Both the position numbers and the translations under genes were made by a program. Positions 16,101 to 25,098 of a stretch of 41,468 nucleotides of DNA are shown here, in pieces; positions within the stretch are counted from its first letter, which is position 1, and every line of letters begins with the position of its first letter. The stretch lies in the NCBI GenBank assembly GCA_013373445.1, contig JABXHV010000073.1, forward strand, positions 1 through 41,468, given 5' to 3'. A model generated the notes under the pieces. It was not told the origin of the DNA. It made no database searches and was given only the letters and a program-made list of their open reading frames with translations. Source of the stretch: Paracoccaceae bacterium (lineage in GTDB: Bacteria > Pseudomonadota > Alphaproteobacteria > Rhizobiales > Stappiaceae).

Positions 16101-18161
16101 TTACTGCGCCCGAGCCTTTGTACGTGGATTTTGGTTGTCGGCTGAAAGGTCGGCTTCAGAGGGTTCGCTGACGAGAACAACTTCTTGCCCGCTTGGTTGT
16201 TTGCGTACTACGGCGCCGGGGAACAAGAGCGCGGGATTGTCTTTCAGCAATGGGACTTGGCGATCAGTTTTGGGACCGGAGAATTCGCCCATAGGCCGAA
16301 GAATTGTCTCATGCACGACGCTGCCCTGATAAAGTGGCAACAGTTTCCCGTTCAGCAGAATGTCAGATTCAACCGGCCACAGGTGCAAAATCCAGCGGCC
16401 AGGGTCTTTGGCGTTTGCATCATCATTCTTGATCAGGATGAGTTTGGGCGGTCGACCGTTTAGGGTGCGAGGCAGGGCCGGAAGTTTGTCCGGTGGAGTT
16501 TCTCCAACCACAAAGCCTGACGCGCTTGTCAGCGACCACTTAGGCGCGGCATGCCAGCCATTGAGCTCAAGGAATGACTGGAAACGTTTCGGGTCTCCCG
16601 CGTATTGTATGATCAGCGGTTCTTCAGTCTCAGCGTCCAGACCAACCCGGCGCGCCGGAAGGGTCTGCCAGGTCCATTGCTTCCAGCTTGTGGCTGTAAC
16701 AAATGACCGTTCATCTTGCGGCTTGTAGGCCTCCATCGCACTCGGATAGGACTGCATCACGTGATAGGTGCCGAAAACCGACAGAGCGAGCATGATGATG
16801 AAGCCGAGCGTTGTGCGTCCAAGCTTCTCGTTGTGGATCGGACCGAAAAGGAAGGCGAACGCCGAGACCATGGCGGTGCCAAACAGCAAGCCACCTAGAA
16901 CATCTGAGGTCCAGTGCGCGGCGAGGTAAATCCGCGAAAAGCCAATGGCAATCACAATTGAGGCTGCAATCGAGAAGACGGTGGCTTTCAGCCATCGGCT
17001 GCGATTGTGAGCGATCAGGACAGCGCAGATGCCGTAAAGCACTGCATTTTGCGTCGCGTGGCCACTCGGAAAACTGAAGGCATTTGCACCAGTGTAGAGT
17101 TCAAGTGGACGGGAGCGTTCAAGGATTGTCTTGAGAACAGGAACGAACATTGCGCTGACGCTCAGCGCAATGATGAATCCCGTCGCCCGTCGCCAGGCTT
17201 TGCGCGCAAAAAGGTATACGGCGACGCTTATCGCAACCATCAGCACAACAATCCCGTCGCCGAGGAGCGTGATTGTGACCATCAGCTTGTCGCCAAGAGG
17301 GCTGCGCAAGCTGTTGAACATGTTCAGGATCGCAACATCGATCCGGACCATCGGTTCTCCCGGCGCAATTTCACCAATGAGGAGAAAGAACAGCGGCATC
17401 GTCACAAGCAGTAACAGGGCTGAAAACAGCATGCCGACCGAGCGCGGATGCCGTGGGTCAAACGTGCGCGCGATCCACTTTGAGAGGCGGTCCGGTCGGT
17501 TCGCAAACCATCCGACGATGATCGAGTGAAGGTTGGGGAACAGAGGCATGATAATGAGGATCAACCATCTTCCAAGCATGATAGCGAGAAAGGCGACGAC
17601 GAGAAGGGCGCCGAGCACCAGGGCCAAGCGGCCGCTAACCTCACCAATGGCACCCAGTGCACTGCCTGCAAGGATGCCAGGGCCCAGATGGGCGACGGCC
17701 CATGCGAACGCAGACGCGACATTGATGATTGTAAAGCGGGTCGCGTTCATGCCGACCATGCCAGCTATACCCGGGACGACCGACTTTACGCCCGGGACGA
17801 AGCGCCCGATGAAAACGCTCTTTCCACCATGCAGGCGGAAGAAGGCCTCACCTCGATCCATCAGATCAGGGTAACGGCTGAGAGGCCAGAGGGTTCGAAC
17901 CTTGTCCTTGTAGAAATAGCCAAACCAGTAGGACAGTGCGTCGCCGACCGTTGCACCGACCGTTGTCCAGATAAAGATGGAAACGGGGTCCAGCTTGCCG
18001 AGCCCCACCAGTGTACCGGCACCAACCAGCACCACCGTGCTGGGAACAACCAAACCGATAATGAAAAGGGCTTCGCCCATCGCTGCGGCAAAGCAGATGA
18101 TGCCCGCCAAAGACGGGTTGTCACCAATGAACTGGACCAGTTGTTCCAACAGTGCGGTCAA
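16101..18161 (-). CDS. Fusion membrane protein: DedA + PAP2 phosphatase + LssY C-terminal domain
   Basis: This is a 686-aa polytopic inner-membrane protein. Residues 1-205 form a DedA/SNARE-associated domain with GRFVPGVKSVVPG at 119-131; DedA proteins are linked to undecaprenyl-phosphate or lipid flipping. Residues 240-450 are a PAP2 lipid phosphatase with the three intact motifs K344-x6-RP (351-352), PSGH at 365-368 and SR409-410 to H416/D420. Residues 490-650 match the soluble LssY C-terminal domain. The fusion suggests dephosphorylation of a lipid carrier coupled to its recycling. The gene is monocistronic on the minus strand and the tail is low complexity. Confidence 0.88.
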   Translation of the reverse strand: MTALLEQLVQFIGDNPSLAGIICFAAAMGEALFIIGLVVPSTVVLVGAGTLVGLGKLDPVSIFIWTTVGATVGDALSYWFGYFYKDKVRTLWPLSRYPDLMDRGEAFFRLHGGKSVFIGRFVPGVKSVVPGIAGMVGMNATRFTIINVASAFAWAVAHLGPGILAGSALGAIGEVSGRLALVLGALLVVAFLAIMLGRWLILIIMPLFPNLHSIIVGWFANRPDRLSKWIARTFDPRHPRSVGMLFSALLLLVTMPLFFLLIGEIAPGEPMVRIDVAILNMFNSLRSPLGDKLMVTITLLGDGIVVLMVAISVAVYLFARKAWRRATGFIIALSVSAMFVPVLKTILERSRPLELYTGANAFSFPSGHATQNAVLYGICAVLIAHNRSRWLKATVFSIAASIVIAIGFSRIYLAAHWTSDVLGGLLFGTAMVSAFAFLFGPIHNEKLGRTTLGFIIMLALSVFGTYHVMQSYPSAMEAYKPQDERSFVTATSWKQWTWQTLPARRVGLDAETEEPLIIQYAGDPKRFQSFLELNGWHAAPKWSLTSASGFVVGETPPDKLPALPRTLNGRPPKLILIKNDDANAKDPGRWILHLWPVESDILLNGKLLPLYQGSVVHETILRPMGEFSGPKTDRQVPLLKDNPALLFPGAVVRKQPSGQEVVLVSEPSEADLSADNQNPRTKARAQ

Positions 18162-18350
18162 TGAATCAAATCTCGCCTATTGGGCTATCATGGGGCATAT
18201 CGGGTCATATGTTCAGTCAGCCTCATCAGCGCGTTGACTTTAGTACGCTTCATATAGGGAGCTACAGGGTTGCTCAACAGTCTCATGTAAGACTTAAAAA
18301 GAAACAAAATGCCGATATCGATGGAAAAATGATTGAAATCGCGACGTAAC

Positions 18351-18389
18351 AGAAAAACTGCGCTGGAACACGGATAGCTTCCAGCGCAG
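18351..18389 (-). terminator. Rho-independent terminator of the aminotransferase gene
   Basis: Read on the minus strand, CTGCGCTGGAA pairs perfectly with TTCCAGCGCAG (11 bp, 10-nt loop) and is followed at once by TTTTT. It lies 5 nt beyond the aminotransferase stop. The remaining sequence to 18161 holds no gene; it is the promoter side of the DedA fusion gene. Confidence 0.92.
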
Positions 18390-18393
18390 AAAG

Positions 18394-19572
18394 TCAAAGC
18401 GCTTGAGCTAGATAGTCGATTGCCGCCTGAACACCACCTGCGCCATGCGGAATACCGCAAGTCTTCAACCCGAGCTCAATTGCGGACAAGGTCCCAAGGA
18501 CCATCACGGCGTTGACGTGCCCCATATGGGCGATGCGCAGACCTTTGCCGGAGAGGTCTCCAATCGTGCCCCCAATGGAAACGCCGCAAACTTCCCGTGT
18601 GAAGGCGCGTAATGGTGCAGGATCAATATCCTTGAAGCGCACCACTGTCAGGCTATTGGAACGATAGTCCGGGTCGGTGATGTTGAAGTCCAGAGCGCCA
18701 GACTGACTCCATGTGGCAACGGCCTGGCGTGTGGCCTCGGCGAGCAGAGAATGGCGTTTCCAGACGTTCTCAAGTCCTTCTTCCTCGATGAGTTCAAGCG
18801 CTTTCTTGAAGCCGAACAAGAGGTGCTCAGGAGGCGTTCCGCAATATTTGTTATAGTGTTCCGGTCCGTGGCGGAACGTCCAGTCGAAGTAGTTGACCCG
18901 AAGGTCGGCGCTTTCATGCGCCTCCAGTGCCCGGCTGTTTGCTGCCACGAAGGCAAGCCCGGGAGAACTCATAAGACCCTTTTGCGAGCCGGTCACACAG
19001 ACATCGACGCCCCAATCGTCCATCTTGAATTCTACGCAGCCGAGGGAAGCCATCGTATCGACCATATAGAGCGCGTCGTGCTTTGCCTCTTCCATCGCCT
19101 CGCGAATGGCCTTTATGTCATTCCAAACGCCTGACGCTGTATCAACCTGAACAACGAGAACAGCTTTGATCTCTTTTGCGGTGTCTTCAGCCAGACGCGC
19201 TTTGACAGCAGCTGGATCGACTGGGGTGCTCCAGTCACCTGGTAGGTATTCGACCTCGAGACCCATCAGCTCCGCCGCTTCGCCCCAACCAACGGCAAAC
19301 CGGCCGGAGGACAGAACCAGCACCTTGTCGCCGCCACACAATGTGTTGGACAAAGCAACGTCCCAGGCGCCATGTCCGTTGGCCGCATAGATGTACGTAT
19401 TCCCGGTCGTTTGGAAGATCTTCTTCAGTCCGGCCAGACAGTATTCCGTGGTTGCGACGAGCGGACCGTCGTAAATTTCAAGCGGCGGCCGGTGCATGGC
19501 ACGCAAGACTTCATCCGGCACATTGGTCGGGCCTGGAATCATCAGAAATTCCTTGCCGTTGCGAAGCGTCAT
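18394..19572 (-). CDS. Class V aminotransferase, alanine/serine-glyoxylate aminotransferase family
   Basis: This is a 392-aa PLP enzyme, fold type I. The N-terminal MIPGPTNVP motif is typical of alanine- and serine-glyoxylate transaminases. The cofactor lysine is K198 in TGSQKGLMSSPG and the ring-nitrogen aspartate is D172 in MVDTMAS. The likely reaction is amino transfer to glyoxylate or another 2-oxo acid, but the donor cannot be read from sequence. The related aspartate-glyoxylate enzyme of the beta-hydroxyaspartate cycle has partner genes, and none are here. It is monocistronic with a strong terminator. Confidence 0.85.
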   Translation of the reverse strand: MTLRNGKEFLMIPGPTNVPDEVLRAMHRPPLEIYDGPLVATTEYCLAGLKKIFQTTGNTYIYAANGHGAWDVALSNTLCGGDKVLVLSSGRFAVGWGEAAELMGLEVEYLPGDWSTPVDPAAVKARLAEDTAKEIKAVLVVQVDTASGVWNDIKAIREAMEEAKHDALYMVDTMASLGCVEFKMDDWGVDVCVTGSQKGLMSSPGLAFVAANSRALEAHESADLRVNYFDWTFRHGPEHYNKYCGTPPEHLLFGFKKALELIEEEGLENVWKRHSLLAEATRQAVATWSQSGALDFNITDPDYRSNSLTVVRFKDIDPAPLRAFTREVCGVSIGGTIGDLSGKGLRIAHMGHVNAVMVLGTLSAIELGLKTCGIPHGAGGVQAAIDYLAQAL

Positions 19573-19930
19573 CGGAGACCTTTCTCATGAATTTTGATAC
19601 GGGCGCAGGAGATGCACCACCTGTGGGAAAGAAGTTGGTTCTCAAATGGATTGAGCACAAGTTGTCAGCGTGTTGCAAGCGTTTCGTTTTGACCTGCGAG
19701 CAAAAGTTTTGTCTGACTTGAGATTTGAAGTTCAAGAAATTAAATCATTGATATTATTTAATTAATAGGAAAATCGCTACAAAAATGGCTTTCCCCGAGC
19801 TGCCTTCAGGGCTGTCTGAATTGACGTCTTTGGGGAGTAAAAATGCTTTCTGTATGCATTGATGTTGTTTCCCCGAGGGAAATTCCGCACTCTTGTAGAG
19901 GAATCAAGACGATTCTCAAGGAACAACCAA
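19573..19930. other. Divergent intergenic region (358 bp), no gene found
   Basis: This lies between the minus-strand aminotransferase and the plus-strand N-formylglutamate amidohydrolase-like gene, so it must hold both promoters. An AT-rich block lies at 19739-19770. TTGACG at 19821-19826 has no convincing -10 at usual spacing. A GGGGAG ribosome-like site precedes an ATG at 19843, but that frame is not the amidohydrolase frame and soon overlaps it. Confidence 0.5.
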
Positions 19931-20752
19931 ATGATCCACGTCAAACGCGGACAAGCCCCATTGGTCATATGTCTACCGCATTCCGGGACAGACATTCCTC
20001 CTGTTGTTGCGTCTCGGCTGAGTGCGAATGGCAGTCTTCAGACCGACATAGCCTGGCTGTTGCCAAAGATATTCGAGCTGCCTGAGAACCTGGATGTAAC
20101 AATTATCTCAAGCTCGATTTCCAGGTACGTGATCGATGTTGATAAATCACTTTATCCAGTCGGTGAGGAACAAGCCTCGTGTCATGCGCTATGCCCGCTG
20201 ACAACATATGATACGAAAAGGATATACGCCCAGGGAGAAGAGCCCGGGGCGGTGGAGATCGAGCAACGGCAGCTGCTGTTCTACAAGCCGTTTTATAACG
20301 CAGTTGAGCGGGAGTTGGCGAGATTGCGCAAGATCTACGATCGTATTGTGATGTTGAACTGTTCTTCCATCCAATCGCAGTTTCGCGGTCCGCACGAAGA
20401 TGAAATTCCGCTCATCAACATCGAAACGGACAACGGTGATGCCTGTGACGAAGCGCTACCGGAAATCATTGCCGGCTCGTTTGAGCAACTTGCCGATTAC
20501 TCTGTCTCAGTCGATAAATTTGTCACTGGTGGAGAGTTGCTTCGGCGCTTCGCTGCTCCCGGAATTGGTGTTCATGGCGCGTCGGTGACCGTGGCGCAGC
20601 GCGCCTATCTGGCGCAAGAAGCTCCTCCGTTTCAACTCGACCCCGCCAAGGCCCCGGCTCTGACTGATGCTATGGCCGCGATGGCGTGCAATATTCAGGG
20701 TTGGTTGTCTGGTGGTCTGGGCCTGTCAGGTCGTGCAGCTGCGGACAATTGA
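19931..20752 (+). CDS. N-formylglutamate amidohydrolase family protein
   Basis: The start at ATG 19931 is chosen because AAGGAA lies 7 nt upstream, giving 273 aa; the frame is open to an ATG at 19859 with no ribosome site. The family pattern is present: PLVICLPHSGTDIP (metal-binding His), RYVIDVDKSLYPVG, a conserved LLFYKPFYNAVERELARL helix, and VMLNCSSI where related enzymes have a His-containing motif. It would hydrolyse N-formyl-L-glutamate or a similar N-acyl amino acid. There are no other histidine-utilisation genes nearby, so a role in histidine breakdown is not supported here. Confidence 0.78.
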   Translation: MIHVKRGQAPLVICLPHSGTDIPPVVASRLSANGSLQTDIAWLLPKIFELPENLDVTIISSSISRYVIDVDKSLYPVGEEQASCHALCPLTTYDTKRIYAQGEEPGAVEIEQRQLLFYKPFYNAVERELARLRKIYDRIVMLNCSSIQSQFRGPHEDEIPLINIETDNGDACDEALPEIIAGSFEQLADYSVSVDKFVTGGELLRRFAAPGIGVHGASVTVAQRAYLAQEAPPFQLDPAKAPALTDAMAAMACNIQGWLSGGLGLSGRAAADN

Positions 20753-20791
20753 AAACAGAACGAAATAAAAGGTACAGCCGAGCTGAGCTAG

Positions 20792-21967
20792 CTAGACGAC
20801 ATTTCGCTCGATGATGGGGCGGTTGGCAGCTAGCCTGTCTGGTGACAGCGATGACAAGTCAAGCGTCTCGTAGGCACCTGTTGTGATCAATTCTGCAAGA
20901 CCGCGACCCACAGCAGGTGCTTGCTGAAGTCCGTGCCCTGAAAAGCCAAGTGCGAGAAAGAAGTTCTCGACCCCGGATACCCTGCCGACAAAGGCGTTGT
21001 GGTCAAACAAGTTCATGTCATACGAGCCGGCCCAGGCAGCGCCGGGTTTGATCGCCTCAAACGCCGGAACGCGCGTGGCGATTGTCGGCCAGATATGCTC
21101 CTCAAAGAATGTGTAGTCGACCTCAAAATCATCGCAATCAGGGTCATTTTCGGGCTCTGGGCTACAGCCGCAAAGATAGCCGGTGCCCTCTGGACGTACA
21201 TAGGTGCCATTTGGATCGATCAGGAGCGGGAAACGCTCAAGCGTGTCGCGGCATTCAAATGTAAAGACAAACCGCTTCTTGCTATGGATCGGGAACGTCA
21301 GTCCTGCAGACTGGCAGATCTGGGCACCACCGGAAGCCCCTGCAGCATTCACCAAAACGCCCGCTGAAACGGCCTCTCCATTGTCCAGCTGGATGATCCA
21401 TCCGGGACCCGACTGCGTTACATCCGTTGCCTTTGCACTGATGTAATCGACGTCTAGGGATCTTGCTTTCTTGCGGAACGCCTGCATTAGGCCGTAACCA
21501 TCAAACCAACCTTCACCGCTCAGACCGTAGCAGCCAGCGCTGATGTCCTCGGCGTTGAGCCAGGGAAATGTTGATGCGAGTTGCGGCTGATCCAAAAGGG
21601 CGATGTCTGCTCCGAGCGACTGCTGGAGATAGTGGTTCTCATCCAGGATATCGCGTTTGTCCGGCGTTGCCAGAAAGAGGTAACCACCTTCATGCAGGTC
21701 AATAACGGGCTTTTCTCCGTTGACCTCCAGGCGTTCGCCAATCGAGCGCAGAAATTCAATTCCGAAGAGGGAAATCTCGATATTGGCTGCGCTGGAAAAC
21801 TGTTGTCGAATGGAAGCCGCGGAGCGCGCGGATGCGCATATCTCATACCTTGGATCACTTTCAATAACCACAATACGCCCTGAGAAGTCGGAACGTTGAG
21901 CCAGTTGGCACGCAACGGATGAACCGGTCACAGCCCCGCCAATGATTGCGACATCAACAACTTCCAT
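20792..21967 (-). CDS. FAD-dependent oxidoreductase, D-amino-acid oxidase (DAO) type
   Basis: This is a 391-aa flavoprotein with an N-terminal Rossmann motif in the variant form IIGGAVTGSSVACQLA, an acidic ribose-binding residue in VVIESDP, the ASARSAASIRQQF stretch that follows in DAO enzymes, and the C-terminal FAD segment LALGFSGHGLQQAPAVGRGLAELI. The substrate is probably a secondary or D-amino acid (sarcosine, glycine-betaine or proline type). It lies downstream of glutaryl-CoA dehydrogenase on the same strand, but a terminator separates them. It converges with the amidohydrolase, 39 nt between stops. Confidence 0.85.
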   Translation of the reverse strand: MEVVDVAIIGGAVTGSSVACQLAQRSDFSGRIVVIESDPRYEICASARSAASIRQQFSSAANIEISLFGIEFLRSIGERLEVNGEKPVIDLHEGGYLFLATPDKRDILDENHYLQQSLGADIALLDQPQLASTFPWLNAEDISAGCYGLSGEGWFDGYGLMQAFRKKARSLDVDYISAKATDVTQSGPGWIIQLDNGEAVSAGVLVNAAGASGGAQICQSAGLTFPIHSKKRFVFTFECRDTLERFPLLIDPNGTYVRPEGTGYLCGCSPEPENDPDCDDFEVDYTFFEEHIWPTIATRVPAFEAIKPGAAWAGSYDMNLFDHNAFVGRVSGVENFFLALGFSGHGLQQAPAVGRGLAELITTGAYETLDLSSLSPDRLAANRPIIERNVV

Positions 21968-21987
21968 TCCGCCCCATCCTCAAAGAA

Positions 21988-22012
21988 AAGGCCGGGGAAA
22001 CGCCCCGGCCTT
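21988..22012 (-). terminator. Rho-independent terminator of glutaryl-CoA dehydrogenase
   Basis: On the minus strand AAGGCCGGGG pairs perfectly with CCCCGGCCTT (10 bp, 5-nt loop) and is followed by TTCTTTG. It begins 10 nt after the GcdH stop and sits immediately before the flavoenzyme start, so the latter needs readthrough or a promoter in the same few bases. Confidence 0.85.
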
Positions 22013-22022
22013 GTTGATGCTA

Positions 22023-23240
22023 TCAGAAAAATGCCTGCAAGCCTGTCTGCGCACGCCCCAGAATGAGCGCATGCACATCATGAGTGCCCTCATAGGTGTT
22101 CACGGTTTCCAGGTTCTGCGCATGGCGCATGATGTGATATTCTTCCTGAATGCCGTTGCCTCCGTGCATGTCGCGTGACATGCGCGCGATGTCCAGACAC
22201 TTGCCGCAGTTGTTGCGCTTGACGATCGAGATCATCTCAGGTGCCAGGTTGCCTTCTTCGAACAGGCGACCAACACGCAAGGAAGCCTGGAGGCCAAGTG
22301 CGATTTCCGTCTGCATGTCAGCCAGCTTTTTCTGGAACAACTGGGTCTGTGCGAGTGGGCGGTTGAACTGATGACGGTCAAGGCCATATTGGCGTGAACG
22401 CATCCAGCAGTCTTCGGCTGCGCCCAGAACGCCCCAGGAAATGCCGTAACGTGCACGGTTAAGACAACCGAACGGACCTTTGAGACCGGATACGTTTGGA
22501 AGCAGGGCGTCTTCACCCACTTCAACATTGTCCATAACGATTTCGCCGGTGATGGATGCACGCAGTGAGAGTTTGCCGCCAATTTTTGGGGCCGAAAGGC
22601 CTTTCATGCCTTTTTCGAGCACGAAGCCACGGATTGCACCGTCATGAGCTTCGGACTTCGCCCAAACCACGAAGACATCGGCGATTGGGGAGTTGGAGAT
22701 CCACATCTTCGATCCGGTCAGCTTGTAGCCGCCATCGATCTTTTCGGCCCGTGTACGCATGCCTGCCGGGTCTGAACCTGCATCCGGCTCTGTCAATCCG
22801 AAGCAGCCAATGTATTCACCGGTTGCAAGCTTCGGGAGATACTTCTGCCGCTGCTCTTCTGAGCCATAGGCATAGATCGGGTACATGACGAGAGACGACT
22901 GAACGCTCATCATTGAGCGATAGCCAGAGTCGACACGCTCGACTTCACGGGCGACGAGGCCATAGGCCACATAGGAAGCATCCGCACAGCCGTAGTCTTC
23001 GGACAACGTGACGCCGAGAAGGCCGAGTTCGCCCATTTCGCTAAAGATTTCGCGATCCGTTGTTTCTTCACGGTAGGCGTCGATGATGCGAGGCTGCAGT
23101 TTTTCCTGGGCGTAGGCATGCGCGCTTTCCATGATGAGAATTTCATCTTCGGTCAGCTGATCACGCAGGCGGAATGGGTCCTGCCAGTCAAATGTTCCGC
23201 CGCCGGATGGGGAGGACTTGCCTGTCGTCGGTGCACTCAT
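22023..23240 (-). CDS. gcdH: Glutaryl-CoA dehydrogenase
   Basis: This is a 405-aa acyl-CoA dehydrogenase that converts glutaryl-CoA to crotonyl-CoA with decarboxylation, in lysine, tryptophan and dicarboxylate breakdown. GcdH features are clear: [17 protein letters not shown] at the start, [12 protein letters not shown] and [20 protein letters not shown] for flavin and substrate binding, [20 protein letters not shown], and the C-terminal [19 protein letters not shown] with the predicted catalytic base E384. A GGAG site lies 7-8 nt before the ATG. It is divergent from a GcvA-like LysR regulator, the usual GcdH/GcdR pair in alphaproteobacteria. Confidence 0.93.
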   Translation of the reverse strand: MSAPTTGKSSPSGGGTFDWQDPFRLRDQLTEDEILIMESAHAYAQEKLQPRIIDAYREETTDREIFSEMGELGLLGVTLSEDYGCADASYVAYGLVAREVERVDSGYRSMMSVQSSLVMYPIYAYGSEEQRQKYLPKLATGEYIGCFGLTEPDAGSDPAGMRTRAEKIDGGYKLTGSKMWISNSPIADVFVVWAKSEAHDGAIRGFVLEKGMKGLSAPKIGGKLSLRASITGEIVMDNVEVGEDALLPNVSGLKGPFGCLNRARYGISWGVLGAAEDCWMRSRQYGLDRHQFNRPLAQTQLFQKKLADMQTEIALGLQASLRVGRLFEEGNLAPEMISIVKRNNCGKCLDIARMSRDMHGGNGIQEEYHIMRHAQNLETVNTYEGTHDVHALILGRAQTGLQAFF

Positions 23241-23292
23241 TAGAGGTCTCCTCTCGTCCGGACCTTGTTGGCTATTGTCGCTAGATCGGTGC

Positions 23293-23390
23293 CATTCCGG
23301 AATAGATTATTAAACTGGGAATGATATACCAGTGTGAAATCACTTCAAAAAAGCGAATTCTGGTCTTATTATCATGCCATCCTGGAATGA
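23293..23390. promoter_or_regulatory. Divergent gcdH/LysR control region with repeated GGAAT motifs
   Basis: ATTCCGGAAT at 23294-23303 is a perfect 10-bp palindrome. Related half-sites CTGGGAATGA (23315-23324), CCTGGAATGA (23381-23390) and an inverted GAATTCTGG (23355-23363) are spread across the region between gcdH and the LysR gene. These are candidate LysR operator sites; the assignment is by position and repetition only. Confidence 0.45.
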
Positions 23391-23411
23391 ATGCAGCGTT
23401 TGGAGCTCAAG

Positions 23412-24335
23412 ATGAAACGTGGATTTGTTCCGCCAGCAGACGCCTTGATCGCCTTTGAATGTGCCGCACGTCACGCCAGCTTTACGCGGGCGGCTGAAGA
23501 ACTTCATTTGACCCAGGGCGCGATCTCAAAGCAAGTGCGTCATCTCGAAGACCGGCTCGGCATGGAACTGTTTCGCCGGGTCCGTCAGCGTATTGTTCTG
23601 ACGGATGCAGGGCGCCTTTATCTGCACGATATTCGCGGAGCGCTGGAGCAGCTTACTGCTGCCACCCGTCAGGTCATGTCGTATGCGGGCAATGAGGATG
23701 TCTTGAACCTGGCAGTTCTGCCGACATTTGGCACAAGATGGCTTGCGCCCCGTCTTTCAGAATTCGAGAAACGCTATTCGGGGGCAGGGCTGAACATAAG
23801 TGTGCGTCTCCGACCTTTTGATTTTGCTGCGGAGCCATTTGACGGCGCGATCCACCATGGAGATCCTGTGTGGGCCGGGGCCATTGCGGAATCATTGTTT
23901 GCCGAAAACGTTATCCCGGTGGCCTCCCGCGCGTTCCGCGACAGGTTCGACATTCGCGAGCCGAAGGACCTGATATCGGTGCCGCGCCTGCAGCTTTCCA
24001 CACGCCCTGACGCCTGGAAACAGTGGTTTGACAAGGCAGGGGTGATAACGGAGATCGCCTATCAAGGCGCGCGATTTGAGCAATTTGGCATGATTACCGA
24101 AGCAGCAATCCATCATATGGGCGCTGCACTTGTGCCAAAGATCTTTGTGGAGAGCGAGCTTGCGTCGGGGCGTTTGGTCAGCCTGTTCGATCTCTCTTTG
24201 GCGCAGCACTCTGCCTACTACTTTGTCTATCCGGAAAACCGAACGCTAAGGCCAGTTGTTGCAGCCTTTAGAACCTGGCTGCACGAAGAAGCCCAAATCG
24301 TCCGAACCGACCGCGAAACCATGCTGCCGGGTTAG
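23412..24335 (+). CDS. LysR-family regulator, GcvA/GcdR-like
   Basis: The start is taken at ATG 23412, 6 nt after GGAG, giving 307 aa; an upstream in-frame ATG at 23391 has only a poor site. The N-terminal winged helix-turn-helix (ADALIAFECAARHASFTRAA, LTQGAISKQVRHLEDRLG) is followed by a substrate-binding domain with GcvA-type features (LPTFGTRWLAPRLSEFEKRY, FDGAIHHGDPVW, GAALVPKIFVESELASGRLV). It is divergent from gcdH and is expected to control it in response to glutarate or glutaryl-CoA, which is inference. It ends 11 nt before the convergent glycosyltransferase. Confidence 0.88.
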   Translation: MKRGFVPPADALIAFECAARHASFTRAAEELHLTQGAISKQVRHLEDRLGMELFRRVRQRIVLTDAGRLYLHDIRGALEQLTAATRQVMSYAGNEDVLNLAVLPTFGTRWLAPRLSEFEKRYSGAGLNISVRLRPFDFAAEPFDGAIHHGDPVWAGAIAESLFAENVIPVASRAFRDRFDIREPKDLISVPRLQLSTRPDAWKQWFDKAGVITEIAYQGARFEQFGMITEAAIHHMGAALVPKIFVESELASGRLVSLFDLSLAQHSAYYFVYPENRTLRPVVAAFRTWLHEEAQIVRTDRETMLPG

Positions 24336-24346
24336 TTTTATTCTGA

Positions 24347-25096
24347 TTAGAGATAGTTTTTCAGGTCAGGAGTAGGTACGCCTTGAAGAATTTGGTCCCG
24401 GTATCGGTAGACCAATGGATGTAGGACGTCTGCACAAAGAAAGGCCCAAGGCACGGGATATCTTGAAGGGCTTCCGTCTTCATTAATGTCCCCAACCTTC
24501 GCGCGCGGGTGTGTCGCAGGAAATTCTCTAAGTAGCGGAAACAATATATCCAGGCGGGCTTCAACAGTTTCTAGCCACTCTTGTGTGAGCGTCGTTTTGG
24601 GTTTGAAAATGTAAGCTCCATTGCCGATCATGGAACGCCAGGCAAAGCGCATTTGGCGGTATCGAATATGGTTCATGAGCTTTGAAGCAGGGTGTGCACC
24701 AAAATAAACTCGTCCCGCGATCTGATGACGATGAATATGTGCAATTCCTTTGGGTGAGACTTCTGGGTATCCAATACCAAAGGCTTTCGAACTTTCGAGG
24801 GTTTTAAAAGCGGGTTCCCACGAGGTCGGTGCACCCTTCACGTCAGAATATCCACTGCCGTAATGATGCATAAAATAGGATCGAAGGTAGTCGGCACGAT
24901 GCACCGCGGAAAGGTAATTGAATGCCGGATGAAGTGGTGCGTCCTGAAGTATCCATCGATCTATATTTTGTCTGGTCACCAGGATGACTTGGCAACGTGA
25001 TACCTGCAGCTTTTGCAAGCTTTGCGCACGCGCTGGTGACATTTCATTGTCGCCAGTCCAAAAAACAAAAATTCGACGTTGCAGCTTCTCTGACAT
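24347..25096 (-). CDS. Glycosyltransferase, capsular polysaccharide synthesis / GT32-like
   Basis: This is a 249-aa cytosolic protein with the features of the GT32/Caps_synth group: RIFVFWTGDNEMSPARAQSL at the start, then AVHRADYLRSYFMHHYGSGY followed by SDVKG, where the D-x-K replaces the usual DxD metal site. It is last in a three-gene minus-strand run with a GT2 and a GT4 enzyme, 2 nt after the GT2 stop. It probably adds a sugar to a surface polysaccharide or LPS. Donor and acceptor are unknown. The KG in place of the second Asp is common in distant members but worth noting. Confidence 0.75.
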   Translation of the reverse strand: MSEKLQRRIFVFWTGDNEMSPARAQSLQKLQVSRCQVILVTRQNIDRWILQDAPLHPAFNYLSAVHRADYLRSYFMHHYGSGYSDVKGAPTSWEPAFKTLESSKAFGIGYPEVSPKGIAHIHRHQIAGRVYFGAHPASKLMNHIRYRQMRFAWRSMIGNGAYIFKPKTTLTQEWLETVEARLDILFPLLREFPATHPRAKVGDINEDGSPSRYPVPWAFLCADVLHPLVYRYRDQILQGVPTPDLKNYL

Positions 25097-25098
25097 GT

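Noticed and set aside
17526-18164. A 212-codon plus-strand frame opposite the DedA fusion gene
   Set aside because: Charged, repetitive antisense translation of transmembrane segments; not a gene.
19784-19861. A 25-codon frame starting MAFPELPSGL
   Set aside because: Ribosome site is 13 nt away and nothing supports translation.
19843-20085. An 80-codon plus-strand frame with a good GGGGAG site
   Set aside because: It runs into the amidohydrolase gene in a different frame and its sequence looks like a shadow; at most a short leader.
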